A stretch of 64,000 bases of DNA from Chryseobacterium soli. GTDB lineage: Bacteria; Bacteroidota; Bacteroidia; Flavobacteriales; Weeksellaceae. Location of the stretch: positions 1 through 64,000 of the forward strand of contig NZ_JPRH01000006.1 of NCBI RefSeq assembly GCF_000737705.1. Reading direction: 5' to 3'. Position numbers and translations under genes: made by a program. The stretch's first letter is position 1; every line of letters starts with the position of its first letter. Shown here piece by piece: positions 26,954 through 34,246 of the stretch. The notes beneath the pieces were generated by a model. The model was not told the origin of the DNA and searched no databases. It saw only the letters and a program-made list of their open reading frames with translations.

Positions 26954-28663
26954 TTATTCTTGTAATACCTTTATAAAATAAGATGGTAGTGTACCTGTAA
27001 TTTTCTTGAATGCATTAGTAAAAGATTCAGCATTATTAAAACCAGCTTCTTCTGCAACACCTGCTATAGTAAGTTTTTGTAAATTTTTGTTGGTTTTTAA
27101 CTCTTCAATAATGTGTTGAATTCTCAATTCATTTAGATATTGGGGGAAATTTTTTCCTTTAAGTTCATTTACTGCTTTTGATAAATACACTCTATTTGTA
27201 TTGAACTCTTTAGATAAAACATCTAAATTAATTTTTTTATCTAAAAATCGTTTCGCATTTTCAAATTCCTCTAACTGGATACCTAATTGTTTAAAAGTAT
27301 GATCTGATAAAGATATTTTAGCCTTCTCTTTTTGAACATCTTTTATTTCTGTCGGAGTGATCGAAACTTCATCAGTAGCCTGAGATTTAGCAAGCAAATT
27401 CGCTTTACTCTGATATAATTTTATTTTATTTTTATTTTTTACAAACAAAAATGATAAAATAATAAATAGCAAACTGCCTATCCCTAATGCCCAAAATAAA
27501 ATATTGTTTTTTGAATTTAAGTCAGTTATAAGTTTTTCTTTTTCGTTTAATAAAACTGGAGTGTCATATTTCTTATATATTTCTTTTGAAAGATTGTTCT
27601 GATTACTGTTTATAATACTATCTGCATAAACTAATTTATTTATATATTTTAATTGATTTTCTTTATCTGCTTTCTTCTTATAATAGTCAATCAAAATTTC
27701 GTATCCATCCCTTATAGTATATAAAGCACCCTTAGAAAATTTCGACACAGAGTCAGATTTTTTAAGAAAAATGATAGCATCTTTTTCCTTATTCAGGTCT
27801 TTATTAACCTTTCCTTTATAATAATATAAGATTGATAAATTTGCATAATCCTTATTCTTTACAAGTAGCTGTTCTATTTCGGAAAAATTGACAAAAGCTT
27901 CATTATAATTTTTTAAGTAATAATCAGATATTCCCTCTGACATAATAAAGTAAGGGTAATTATTATAATCATCATATTTCTTGCATTCAGAAATACCTAA
28001 CTTATTAAAGAGCTTACTTTGCTTATATTGCTTTAGCTTATTATATGCATTTGCAACAGAAAATATAGCCCCTAAATAATTTTTAATATCCTTTGTACTA
28101 CTATTAATTTTTTTCTTTTGATAATTATAATATTCTAAAAATAAAGAAAGGGATTCATCATTTTCCCCTGTAGTAGTTTTTAAGACACCTATCAATTTCT
28201 TTATGTAATAATATTGATCAATATTATTTTTTTTCTTTGCTAAATTTTGAGCTTTTATATATTCATCTAAAGCTTGCTTATATTTAAACTCATAGCTATA
28301 TAAAATCCCTTTAATAATAAAAGTTCTTGCTGGATATTCATTAGTATTCAAATGTTGAGTTAATGCAAATAAAGTGTCAGCATATGGAGTTCCATTTTCT
28401 CGTTTTAGACCTTTAGTATGCGCTAATTTATAATACCCATCAAAAATAGCATCTTTATTTTGTTCTTTTTTACCTTTTACCAGAATTGTATTTGCGTATA
28501 ACTCAGCTTTATCATTATCAATTCTGAATATTTTATCATATGCCTGATTCAGTTCGTTAATTTTTTTATCTTTTAAAGAATCAGATATACGGAATCCTTT
28601 TATACTTTGAGAAGAGTATATGCAATAAAAAAACAGAAAGAAAATAAAATATGTTTTATTCAT
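26954..28663 (-). CDS. Membrane-anchored TPR / AraC-type regulator, copy 2
   Basis: 569 residues from ATG 28663. Same domain order as copy 1: signal peptide (to about 17), TPR-like helices, membrane span (about 385-405), and AraC-type DNA-binding domain ending in TGTLPSYFIK. Much of the TPR region is identical between the two (for example YYYKGK and ALYTIRDGYEILIDYYKKK). The gene is clearly richer in A and T than its paralogue. It lies upstream of LanA copy 2 and divergent from gws operon 2, just as copy 1 relates to block 1. Confidence 0.88.
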   Translation of the reverse strand: MNKTYFIFFLFFYCIYSSQSIKGFRISDSLKDKKINELNQAYDKIFRIDNDKAELYANTILVKGKKEQNKDAIFDGYYKLAHTKGLKRENGTPYADTLFALTQHLNTNEYPARTFIIKGILYSYEFKYKQALDEYIKAQNLAKKKNNIDQYYYIKKLIGVLKTTTGENDESLSLFLEYYNYQKKKINSSTKDIKNYLGAIFSVANAYNKLKQYKQSKLFNKLGISECKKYDDYNNYPYFIMSEGISDYYLKNYNEAFVNFSEIEQLLVKNKDYANLSILYYYKGKVNKDLNKEKDAIIFLKKSDSVSKFSKGALYTIRDGYEILIDYYKKKADKENQLKYINKLVYADSIINSNQNNLSKEIYKKYDTPVLLNEKEKLITDLNSKNNILFWALGIGSLLFIILSFLFVKNKNKIKLYQSKANLLAKSQATDEVSITPTEIKDVQKEKAKISLSDHTFKQLGIQLEEFENAKRFLDKKINLDVLSKEFNTNRVYLSKAVNELKGKNFPQYLNELRIQHIIEELKTNKNLQKLTIAGVAEEAGFNNAESFTNAFKKITGTLPSYFIKVLQE

Positions 28664-28772
28664 TTTTTCAAAGTACAATAATACATATTTTTATTGTTGT
28701 CATTAAATAGTAATGGTACTGCATAAAGAAATATATAAAATAATATCTAAATTTATAAAAATCCAATTCAAT

Positions 28773-28836
28773 TATCCAAAATTAATTAATTCCGATATAC
28801 TTTGTTTTGCAAATAAAAAAAACACCAACATCTTTG
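28773..28836 (+). promoter_or_regulatory. Shared promoter block B, upstream of gws precursor 2
   Basis: TATCCA-N9-AATTCCGATATAC-TTTGTTTTG, 19 nt, then CATCTTTG (829-836). The offset from AATTCC to the -7 motif is 41 nt, as in blocks A and C. The precursor ATG lies about 135 nt downstream. Confidence 0.7.
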
Positions 28837-28845
28837 CTTCAGGTA

Positions 28846-28971
28846 AAAACACAAATGTTTATTTTTTGTATGTGTACAGTACAAAAGTATAAATATGAAA
28901 TGCTGATCAGCGCCTTCCCAAGCCAGGGAATAATATATGGCAAGTAAAATATTAATTCTAAAAATTCAAAA
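28846..28971 (+). promoter_or_regulatory. Structured 5' leader of gws operon 2
   Basis: Elements in the order seen in operon 1: a 7-bp hairpin (TTTTGTA 864-870 with TACAAAA 880-886), CTGATCAG (903-910), a hairpin (TTCCC with GGGAA, about 915-930), and a uORF from 28937. Stem sequences differ from operon 1 while pairing is kept, which favours an RNA structure. Confidence 0.55.
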
Positions 28972-28975
28972 ATGA
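28937..28975 (+). CDS. Possible 12-codon leader peptide (uORF) of gws operon 2
   Basis: Encodes MASKILILKIQK; its TGA overlaps the precursor start as ATGA. It matches the uORF of operon 1 in ATGGCA, in K-I-L-I and in placement. Coupled translation is one possible role. Confidence 0.35.
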   Translation: MASKILILKIQK

Positions 28976-29175
28976 AAAAATCAATCAAAAACTTAGAAGC
29001 AAAATCGTTGGGTAATTTTACCAAAACTTTTGGTAGCAAAATCTTTGGTGGTGAAGGAGCACCTACAAGATCAATCAAAGAAATTGTAATTGTAGTTCAT
29101 AAGCCAAAGGCCCTCGATTCTGGCATGGGTGATGATGATGCACCTATAGATCAAACAAATGATGGTCCTTACTAA
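28972..29175 (+). CDS. Grasp-with-spasm RiPP precursor peptide, copy 2
   Basis: 67 residues. A Lys-rich N-terminus (MKKSIKNLEAKSLGNF) leads to KIFGGEG (about 23-29). The core has few hydroxyl residues except near the start and end, and finishes with an acidic stretch (GDDDAPIDQTNDGPY). Leader resemblance to copy 1 is weak but the place in the operon is the same. Asp, Thr and Lys partners for ATP-grasp crosslinking are present. First gene of gws operon 2, behind promoter block B and a structured leader. Confidence 0.8.
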   Translation: MKKSIKNLEAKSLGNFTKTFGSKIFGGEGAPTRSIKEIVIVVHKPKALDSGMGDDDAPIDQTNDGPY

Positions 29176-29290
29176 ATGATAAAAGGAGCCTAATAAGCTC
29201 CCTTTTGATTACTACCTCATATTCATAGTGATCTGGGGTAGTAAATTTATTTTATTGGAAAATTATCTTTATTTTTTATATTAAAATTTT

Positions 29291-29740
29291 ATGCAAAAAT
29301 TTATAATAGCTTTATTTACAATTTTACTATATAGTTGTGGGACGAATTCTTATAGTTCACTATCTAAATACAATTCTTTTGAAAGAGAAGGAGATTATTA
29401 TAGATTTAGAAATGATTCTTTAAAAGTAACAATGATGATTTTTGGAGGGTTTGATCTAGCACAAAATAAAAAAGAGTTTGACAGTATTAAGTATCGACTG
29501 AAAAAAACTGTTCATAAATATAATGGTAAAAAATTATTCTATTTACAAAACTCCACATATAAAACTTATGACTGTGCTCTAATTATCAAAAAAAAGGAGC
29601 TACCTCCTATTGTAGAAACAAAAAAGTTCTATATACGAACCATAAAATGTGGTAATTCTGCATTGTCTTTTAAAATTTCAAAAACAACCTTTGATGAAAC
29701 TATACAGTTTTATTTAAATGATTTCAAATGTCTGAAATAA
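29291..29740 (+). CDS. Hypothetical lipoprotein in gws operon 2
   Basis: 149 residues, no known family. The N-terminus is a lipoprotein signal peptide with lipobox LLYSC (lipid-bearing Cys16). The mature part is Lys- and Tyr-rich with a FGGFDLAQNKKEFDSIKYRL segment. It lies between the precursor and gwsG2, 24 bp before gwsG2; operon 1 has no counterpart. A role in self-protection is conceivable, as with many lipoproteins of bacteriocin loci, but nothing in the sequence shows it. Confidence 0.7.
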   Translation: MQKFIIALFTILLYSCGTNSYSSLSKYNSFEREGDYYRFRNDSLKVTMMIFGGFDLAQNKKEFDSIKYRLKKTVHKYNGKKLFYLQNSTYKTYDCALIIKKKELPPIVETKKFYIRTIKCGNSALSFKISKTTFDETIQFYLNDFKCLK

Positions 29741-29763
29741 CTGATCAGATATAAATATATATT

Positions 29764-30735
29764 ATGATTTTAATTATATCAAAATCTGACGACACCCCTA
29801 CAGAGCAAGTTTCAAATTGGCTAAATGCTTATAATATTCCGTTTTATATCTTAAATGATAATATTTATGATGTATTAAAAATCGATTTTAATAATGGAAC
29901 AATATTTATAGGGGAATATCCAATAGACACTTTTAAGGTGGTTTGGTTTAGAAAGTTTCCATATGCATTGCGTGAAAGCCAAAAACATGATATTAGAAAA
30001 AAGTTATATCATTCTTTGGTTGAATATAACATGATTGAATCCAGAGCTTTAAGAGAATATTTGCTATTTGAGTTAAATAAAAGAAATGTTACTTGGCTAA
30101 CAAACCCTTTTTATCTCACGGAAAATAAGCTGATTCAAATGCAAATGGCGCAAAATTGTGGACTCTTAATACCTAAATCATTTATTGTTAATAATAAGAA
30201 CACTCTTGAATCCCTGACAGCGAATGACGAAGAATTTATAACAAAACCCTTTGAAAATTGTGTTAATTTTAGATCAGAAAATAGCATTATAACAATGCAA
30301 ACAACAGTGGTAAATGAAAAAATCAATAACATTCCCCAATTTTTCAAACCAGCGTTATTACAACAAAAGATAATAAGAAGTTTTGAGATAAGATCATTTT
30401 ATTTATTAGGAAAATTCTATTCAACAAAAATCATTACAAATGATAATTTAATTGTAGATCACCGTATCTCTGTAGCTAATGATGAATGTAGGTTTGAAAT
30501 TTATAGACTTCCTGAAGAAGTAGAAAAAAATTTACACCATCTTTTAGAGTCTATGAATTTAAATTGTGCTTCAATAGATTTAGTAGTAAATCAAAATAAT
30601 GAACACTTTTTTTTGGAAGTAAATCCTGTGGGGCAGTTTACTTACCATTCTGTATTTAACAATACATATTTAGAAATTGAAATTGCTCTCGCATTAAAAA
30701 AAATGTTAAAAGAATGCAACATAAAAAACACATGA
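29764..30735 (+). CDS. gwsG: Grasp-with-spasm ATP-grasp peptide maturase GwsG, copy 2
   Basis: 323 residues with the same motifs as copy 1: VVWFRKFPYALRE near the N-terminus, LLQQKIIRSFEIRSFYLLG in the middle and EVNPVGQFTY (285-294) near the end. It would crosslink the precursor at 28972 by an ATP-dependent reaction. Overall similarity to copy 1 is moderate by eye, so the two are diverged paralogues, not a recent exact duplication. The gene is markedly A+T-rich. Its stop overlaps a start codon of the small ORF as ATGA (30732). Confidence 0.92.
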   Translation: MILIISKSDDTPTEQVSNWLNAYNIPFYILNDNIYDVLKIDFNNGTIFIGEYPIDTFKVVWFRKFPYALRESQKHDIRKKLYHSLVEYNMIESRALREYLLFELNKRNVTWLTNPFYLTENKLIQMQMAQNCGLLIPKSFIVNNKNTLESLTANDEEFITKPFENCVNFRSENSIITMQTTVVNEKINNIPQFFKPALLQQKIIRSFEIRSFYLLGKFYSTKIITNDNLIVDHRISVANDECRFEIYRLPEEVEKNLHHLLESMNLNCASIDLVVNQNNEHFFLEVNPVGQFTYHSVFNNTYLEIEIALALKKMLKECNIKNT

Positions 30736-30908
30736 CTTTAATTCATTTCTTATTGGATGATTCATTCGCAGAGAAATTACAAAAATTCGTATCTAAAAAA
30801 GAGCTGAATAAGGCGGTCTCACATAAATACCATTCAACAGACTATAAAGTGAAGGTATATGATAAAGTGTGTACCCCTTTTATAGATCTAAAACTATTTG
30901 AAAAATGA
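30732..30908 (+). CDS. Small conserved protein between gwsG and gwsS, copy 2
   Basis: 58 residues from the ATG at 30732, whose ATGA overlaps the gwsG2 stop (an ATG at 30714 is also in frame). Its own stop overlaps the gwsS2 start as ATGA, so three genes are chained by translational coupling. The C-terminal tail (VYDKVCTPFIDLKLFEK) resembles that of the product of 24098-24283. No family is recognised. Confidence 0.62.
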   Translation: MTLIHFLLDDSFAEKLQKFVSKKELNKAVSHKYHSTDYKVKVYDKVCTPFIDLKLFEK

Positions 30909-31942
30909 AAAATTTTTTTGAACTATATCAAGATTGCTTTATAGTTAAGGGTGCAAAAAATATCCTTCTCTGTGATTTTCATTTTAATAAGATATTAAAT
31001 ATTACTGACTTTTATCATTTATTTGTCGATGATTATTACATACCAATTATTAATAATGATGAATTGGAATCCGTATCTTATTTCGTTGACGAAAAATTTG
31101 GAACTATTACCGATACTATTTCACCAAAAGGATATCGTAAACAATTTAAATGGCGGTCTCCAAATAAAATTAATGAGGTAATTATTGAACATAAGATTAG
31201 AGATAATTTCAACCTGCAAGATGTATATATGTTCATAGAAGATCTTTCCTCAACTTTCATTCAAATTAGATTTTTAGAATTTTCATTTTCCAAATTTAAA
31301 AAAATATTATCTCTAATTGAATTTTCCTGCATTAGGACAGCGGAATTAATATTACCATATACAGATTTGACTCAAAGCTCAAAAGTTATAAATTTATTAA
31401 AACAAAACTTCCGGATAAAAGTAGTTTATTTTTATAATTCTCCTGAAAATAAATCAATTGTTGATAATAAAAGACTATTCACAATGATTTACTATGAGAA
31501 AGATTTAATCAATCCTAAATATTGCGGAGTAATAAGTGAAGATTATTTTCTGAATGATTTAAATAATATATCGAAAAATAAGACTGTTAATAGTTGTTTG
31601 TATGGTAAATTATTTATTTCAAATAATGGAGACCTCAAAAACTGCCCTGCAATGCAAAATGTCTTAGAAAATTTTAATACTATATCAGCAAAAAGTTTAA
31701 TACCTAAAATTAATGAAGAGAAAGAGAGGTTTATTACAAAAGATCAAATAGAAATTTGCAGGGATTGTGAATATAGATATTTTTGTATAGATTGTCGTGC
31801 ATATAAAGAAAATCCGGAAAATATTTTTTCTAAACCATTAAAATGTGGTTACGATCCATATAAGGGGATATGGGAAGAATGGAGCAAGAATCCTTTAAAA
31901 CAAAAAGCAATAAAATACTATGATCTCGAAAGTTTTACTTAA
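30905..31942 (+). CDS. gwsS: Grasp-with-spasm SPASM-domain peptide maturase GwsS, copy 2
   Basis: 345 residues. The SPASM region has CRDCEYRYFCIDC (from about 285), KNCPA (about 246) and a terminal KCGYDPYKGIW, as in copy 1. The first pair differs: copy 1 has CNSC, here VNSC, so one potential Fe-S ligand is missing. No radical SAM motif is present in the N-terminal half. The C-terminus is longer than in copy 1 by about 15 residues and overlaps the start of the GLPGLI gene by 23 bp. Confidence 0.92.
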   Translation: MKNFFELYQDCFIVKGAKNILLCDFHFNKILNITDFYHLFVDDYYIPIINNDELESVSYFVDEKFGTITDTISPKGYRKQFKWRSPNKINEVIIEHKIRDNFNLQDVYMFIEDLSSTFIQIRFLEFSFSKFKKILSLIEFSCIRTAELILPYTDLTQSSKVINLLKQNFRIKVVYFYNSPENKSIVDNKRLFTMIYYEKDLINPKYCGVISEDYFLNDLNNISKNKTVNSCLYGKLFISNNGDLKNCPAMQNVLENFNTISAKSLIPKINEEKERFITKDQIEICRDCEYRYFCIDCRAYKENPENIFSKPLKCGYDPYKGIWEEWSKNPLKQKAIKYYDLESFT

Positions 31943-32744
31943 AATAATAATTTTTTCATTCTCAATTAACATTATAATAGCTCAAAAAATAAGAGTTACT
32001 TACAATATAAAGTACAAACCCGACTCTACTCAATCGATATATAAAGAAAGTAATATGTTGCTAGATGTGTATGATTCTAATCTATCTCGTTTTTATTCGG
32101 AAAAATTATTTAAAAGTGATTCCATAAGAATTAATGGAAACCAATCACAATATTATTCTTTAGATTTTAATAATGCTATTGTTAAGGATAAAAACATACT
32201 GAAAAAGTATTATCGTGTACTAACAGATGTATATGAAGTAGCTGCAGAATCCCCTAATTTAGAGTGGAAAATAACATCTAACACTAAAAAAATAGGCGAC
32301 TATTCATGCCAGCAAGCTACATCATATTATAAAAACAGATATTGGACAGCATGGTTTACTCAGGATGTTCCAATTTCAGAAGGTCCTTCTTTGTTTAAAG
32401 GATTACCAGGATTAATTGTATGGGTTTCTGATGATAAGGGAAATTATGAATTTTCTTTAAAAAAGGTTGCTAAAACATTTTATGACCCATATAATGGTGT
32501 TGATTTTAAGACAGAAAACGTTGTAAAAGTAAATAAAGAACAATTAAATAAAATTTACATTAATTATTACTTAGATCCGTACAAAGAAGCGAAAATGGGG
32601 AAAATAAAAGTAAATTTTGTTGACCAGGATGGTAATGAACTTAAAAACATCAATTGGAATGAATTAACAAAAATTAAACAAGAAGAAATAAAGAAATTTA
32701 ATAACCCTCTTGAATTATTAGATGCTGTAAAATACCCCAAATAA
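31920..32744 (+). CDS. GLPGLI family protein
   Basis: 274 residues with a signal peptide (1-21, ending IIIAQ) and the name-giving motif GLPGLI at 161-166, preceded by DYSCQQATSYYK and WTAWFTQDVP, all typical of this Bacteroidota family. Its function is unknown; the proteins are exported and often sit in peptide-maturation or T9SS contexts. It overlaps gwsS2 by 23 bp, so it is part of gws operon 2 and may act on or protect against the exported peptide. Operon 1 lacks it. Confidence 0.93.
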   Translation: MISKVLLKIIIFSFSINIIIAQKIRVTYNIKYKPDSTQSIYKESNMLLDVYDSNLSRFYSEKLFKSDSIRINGNQSQYYSLDFNNAIVKDKNILKKYYRVLTDVYEVAAESPNLEWKITSNTKKIGDYSCQQATSYYKNRYWTAWFTQDVPISEGPSLFKGLPGLIVWVSDDKGNYEFSLKKVAKTFYDPYNGVDFKTENVVKVNKEQLNKIYINYYLDPYKEAKMGKIKVNFVDQDGNELKNINWNELTKIKQEEIKKFNNPLELLDAVKYPK

Positions 32745-32951
32745 TCTGAAAATAGTAGCATCTTCTGTCGGACTGTCTTCAGAAAAAGATCTGTATATGC
32801 TTATAGAAAAATAAAGGTATTTCTTCATTAATGAGAAAGAATACGGTAAAAAGTGTAATTTACATCATTATAATAACATGTATATAGCAGAGAAATCCAA
32901 CATCAGATGATCTCGATTTTCTGCTTATTATAATCTTTAAACTAAAACACC

Positions 32952-33842
32952 ATGAAAAAGTTACCCATTCATTATTGTCTTTATTTTCTTCTCGCACTAT
33001 GCCTTTTATCCTGCAAAAAGAACTACATCCCCTATTACAATAAGGTAAATGAAATTGACAGTATCTACAGGCTGGCCAATAATCCAAAACTTGCCGTAAA
33101 AGAATATCGTGAGCTTTTTAAAAAATATACCCCTAAAAATCAGGAGCGTATTGAAGAATATGCTACCTATATAAACCTTGCCGATCAATACCATGAAGAT
33201 TTTGGAGGGAAAGAAAGCCTGTATCATTTGATTTCTTTAATAGCTCCTTATGGTGATAAATACAAAAACTATCTTCCCCTTTTTAATAAATATGGAATTG
33301 ATAACAATACGGTAGAACAAAAAATAGCAGACTGGAAAAAAGATTTGAATAAACGTCTTATTGATTCTTTCACAGTTGCTGCTACAAGAGATCAGATAGG
33401 GCGTCCTTATGATACGGCAGTTGTTCGAAAAAATGTAAAAAAAAATGCAGAGCTTTTCATATGGACATTTAAAAAATATGGATTTCCATCTCAGCAAAAA
33501 ATAGGCATGGCAGGAAATAACGGCAACGGATTTCATATGACTACCCTGCTTACGCATATGAATGAATCTAAAAAGTATTATCCTTATATAAAAGAAAAAC
33601 TCCTGGAATATATAAAATCCGGTGATTGCTCACCCCTTGATTATGCACGGATGCATGATACGCATTTAGGATCCCACAAAGGCACCAGCCTCTACGGTTT
33701 TAATATGATTGCAGTAAAAGATAGTGTGCAGACCAACCGAAACCGAAAAAGTTTGGGTATTGCGAGTATAAAACACAGCTTCCAGATACGAAAGGATTTC
33801 TTTAAAAAACTCAAAGAAGATGAATCACATTCCTCTGAATAA
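32952..33842 (+). CDS. Lipoprotein with DUF6624-like domain
   Basis: 296 residues. A lipoprotein signal peptide ends in ALCLLSC (Cys21). The C-terminal 150 residues follow the pattern I associate with DUF6624: ATRDQIGR, then D-x-x-N-like spacing, KYGFPSQQKIGMAG, LTHMNESKKYYPYI, DYARMHDTHLG and SLYGF. No enzymatic function is known to me. It lies 207 bp after the GLPGLI gene and is less A+T-rich than gws operon 2, so it may be a separate unit. It could be an outer-membrane-anchored accessory or immunity protein; this is speculation. Confidence 0.6.
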   Translation: MKKLPIHYCLYFLLALCLLSCKKNYIPYYNKVNEIDSIYRLANNPKLAVKEYRELFKKYTPKNQERIEEYATYINLADQYHEDFGGKESLYHLISLIAPYGDKYKNYLPLFNKYGIDNNTVEQKIADWKKDLNKRLIDSFTVAATRDQIGRPYDTAVVRKNVKKNAELFIWTFKKYGFPSQQKIGMAGNNGNGFHMTTLLTHMNESKKYYPYIKEKLLEYIKSGDCSPLDYARMHDTHLGSHKGTSLYGFNMIAVKDSVQTNRNRKSLGIASIKHSFQIRKDFFKKLKEDESHSSE

Positions 33843-33865
33843 TAGTAATGAATCTATAGCCTTTC

Positions 33866-33929
33866 TATCCGGAATTTATCAATTACGGTATACTTTATTT
33901 GGATCGGATTTATAAAGTTTTGATCTTTA
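33866..33929 (+). promoter_or_regulatory. Shared promoter block C, upstream of the VKOR/export operon
   Basis: TATCCG-N9-AATTACGGTATAC-TTTATTTG, 20 nt, then GATCTTTA (922-929). The stretch AATTTATCAATTACGG is identical to block A, and all offsets equal those of blocks A and B. The -7 copy is weaker. The next gene starts about 315 nt downstream. The rest of the 33843-34246 gap holds no gene I can support. Confidence 0.6.
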
Positions 33930-34201
33930 CTATAAACAATCCAGCAGCCTATCTGTAAAATAATTGTTGAAAAAATAGGAGCCAGCTTGAAACTTTAACA
34001 CAAACAAATAACGCTGAGATACCACAATAGAAGTAATTCACCTTCCTATTCATTAGTGATGAAAATATGCAAATCAGGAATTTCCACCAAAAAACACTAT
34101 TAATTGACAAAAAAATGATATTCAACTACAAACGTAATAGCATTGATAACAAGATGTTAATTCTATTTAAACAATATATATCACCATAAAAAGAAAAAGT
34201 T

Positions 34202-34231
34202 TTGTTTTTTTAAAACATCTGTGTATTTTAG
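34202..34231 (+). promoter_or_regulatory. Putative second promoter of the VKOR gene
   Basis: TTG (34202-34204), 19 nt, then TATTTTAG (34224-34231), close to the -33/-7 consensus apart from one base. It is 15 bp before the VKOR start. Confidence 0.4.
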
Positions 34232-34246
34232 ATAAAAAATATTTAT

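Noticed and set aside
24264..31942. GwsS proteins as radical SAM enzymes
   Set aside because: They have SPASM cysteines at the C-terminus, but no CxxxCxxC motif in the N-terminal half of either copy.
34112..34186. A 24-codon ORF before the VKOR gene
   Set aside because: No leader motif and no cysteines, and it lies in the long untranslated stretch behind promoter block C. Not enough to call a gene.
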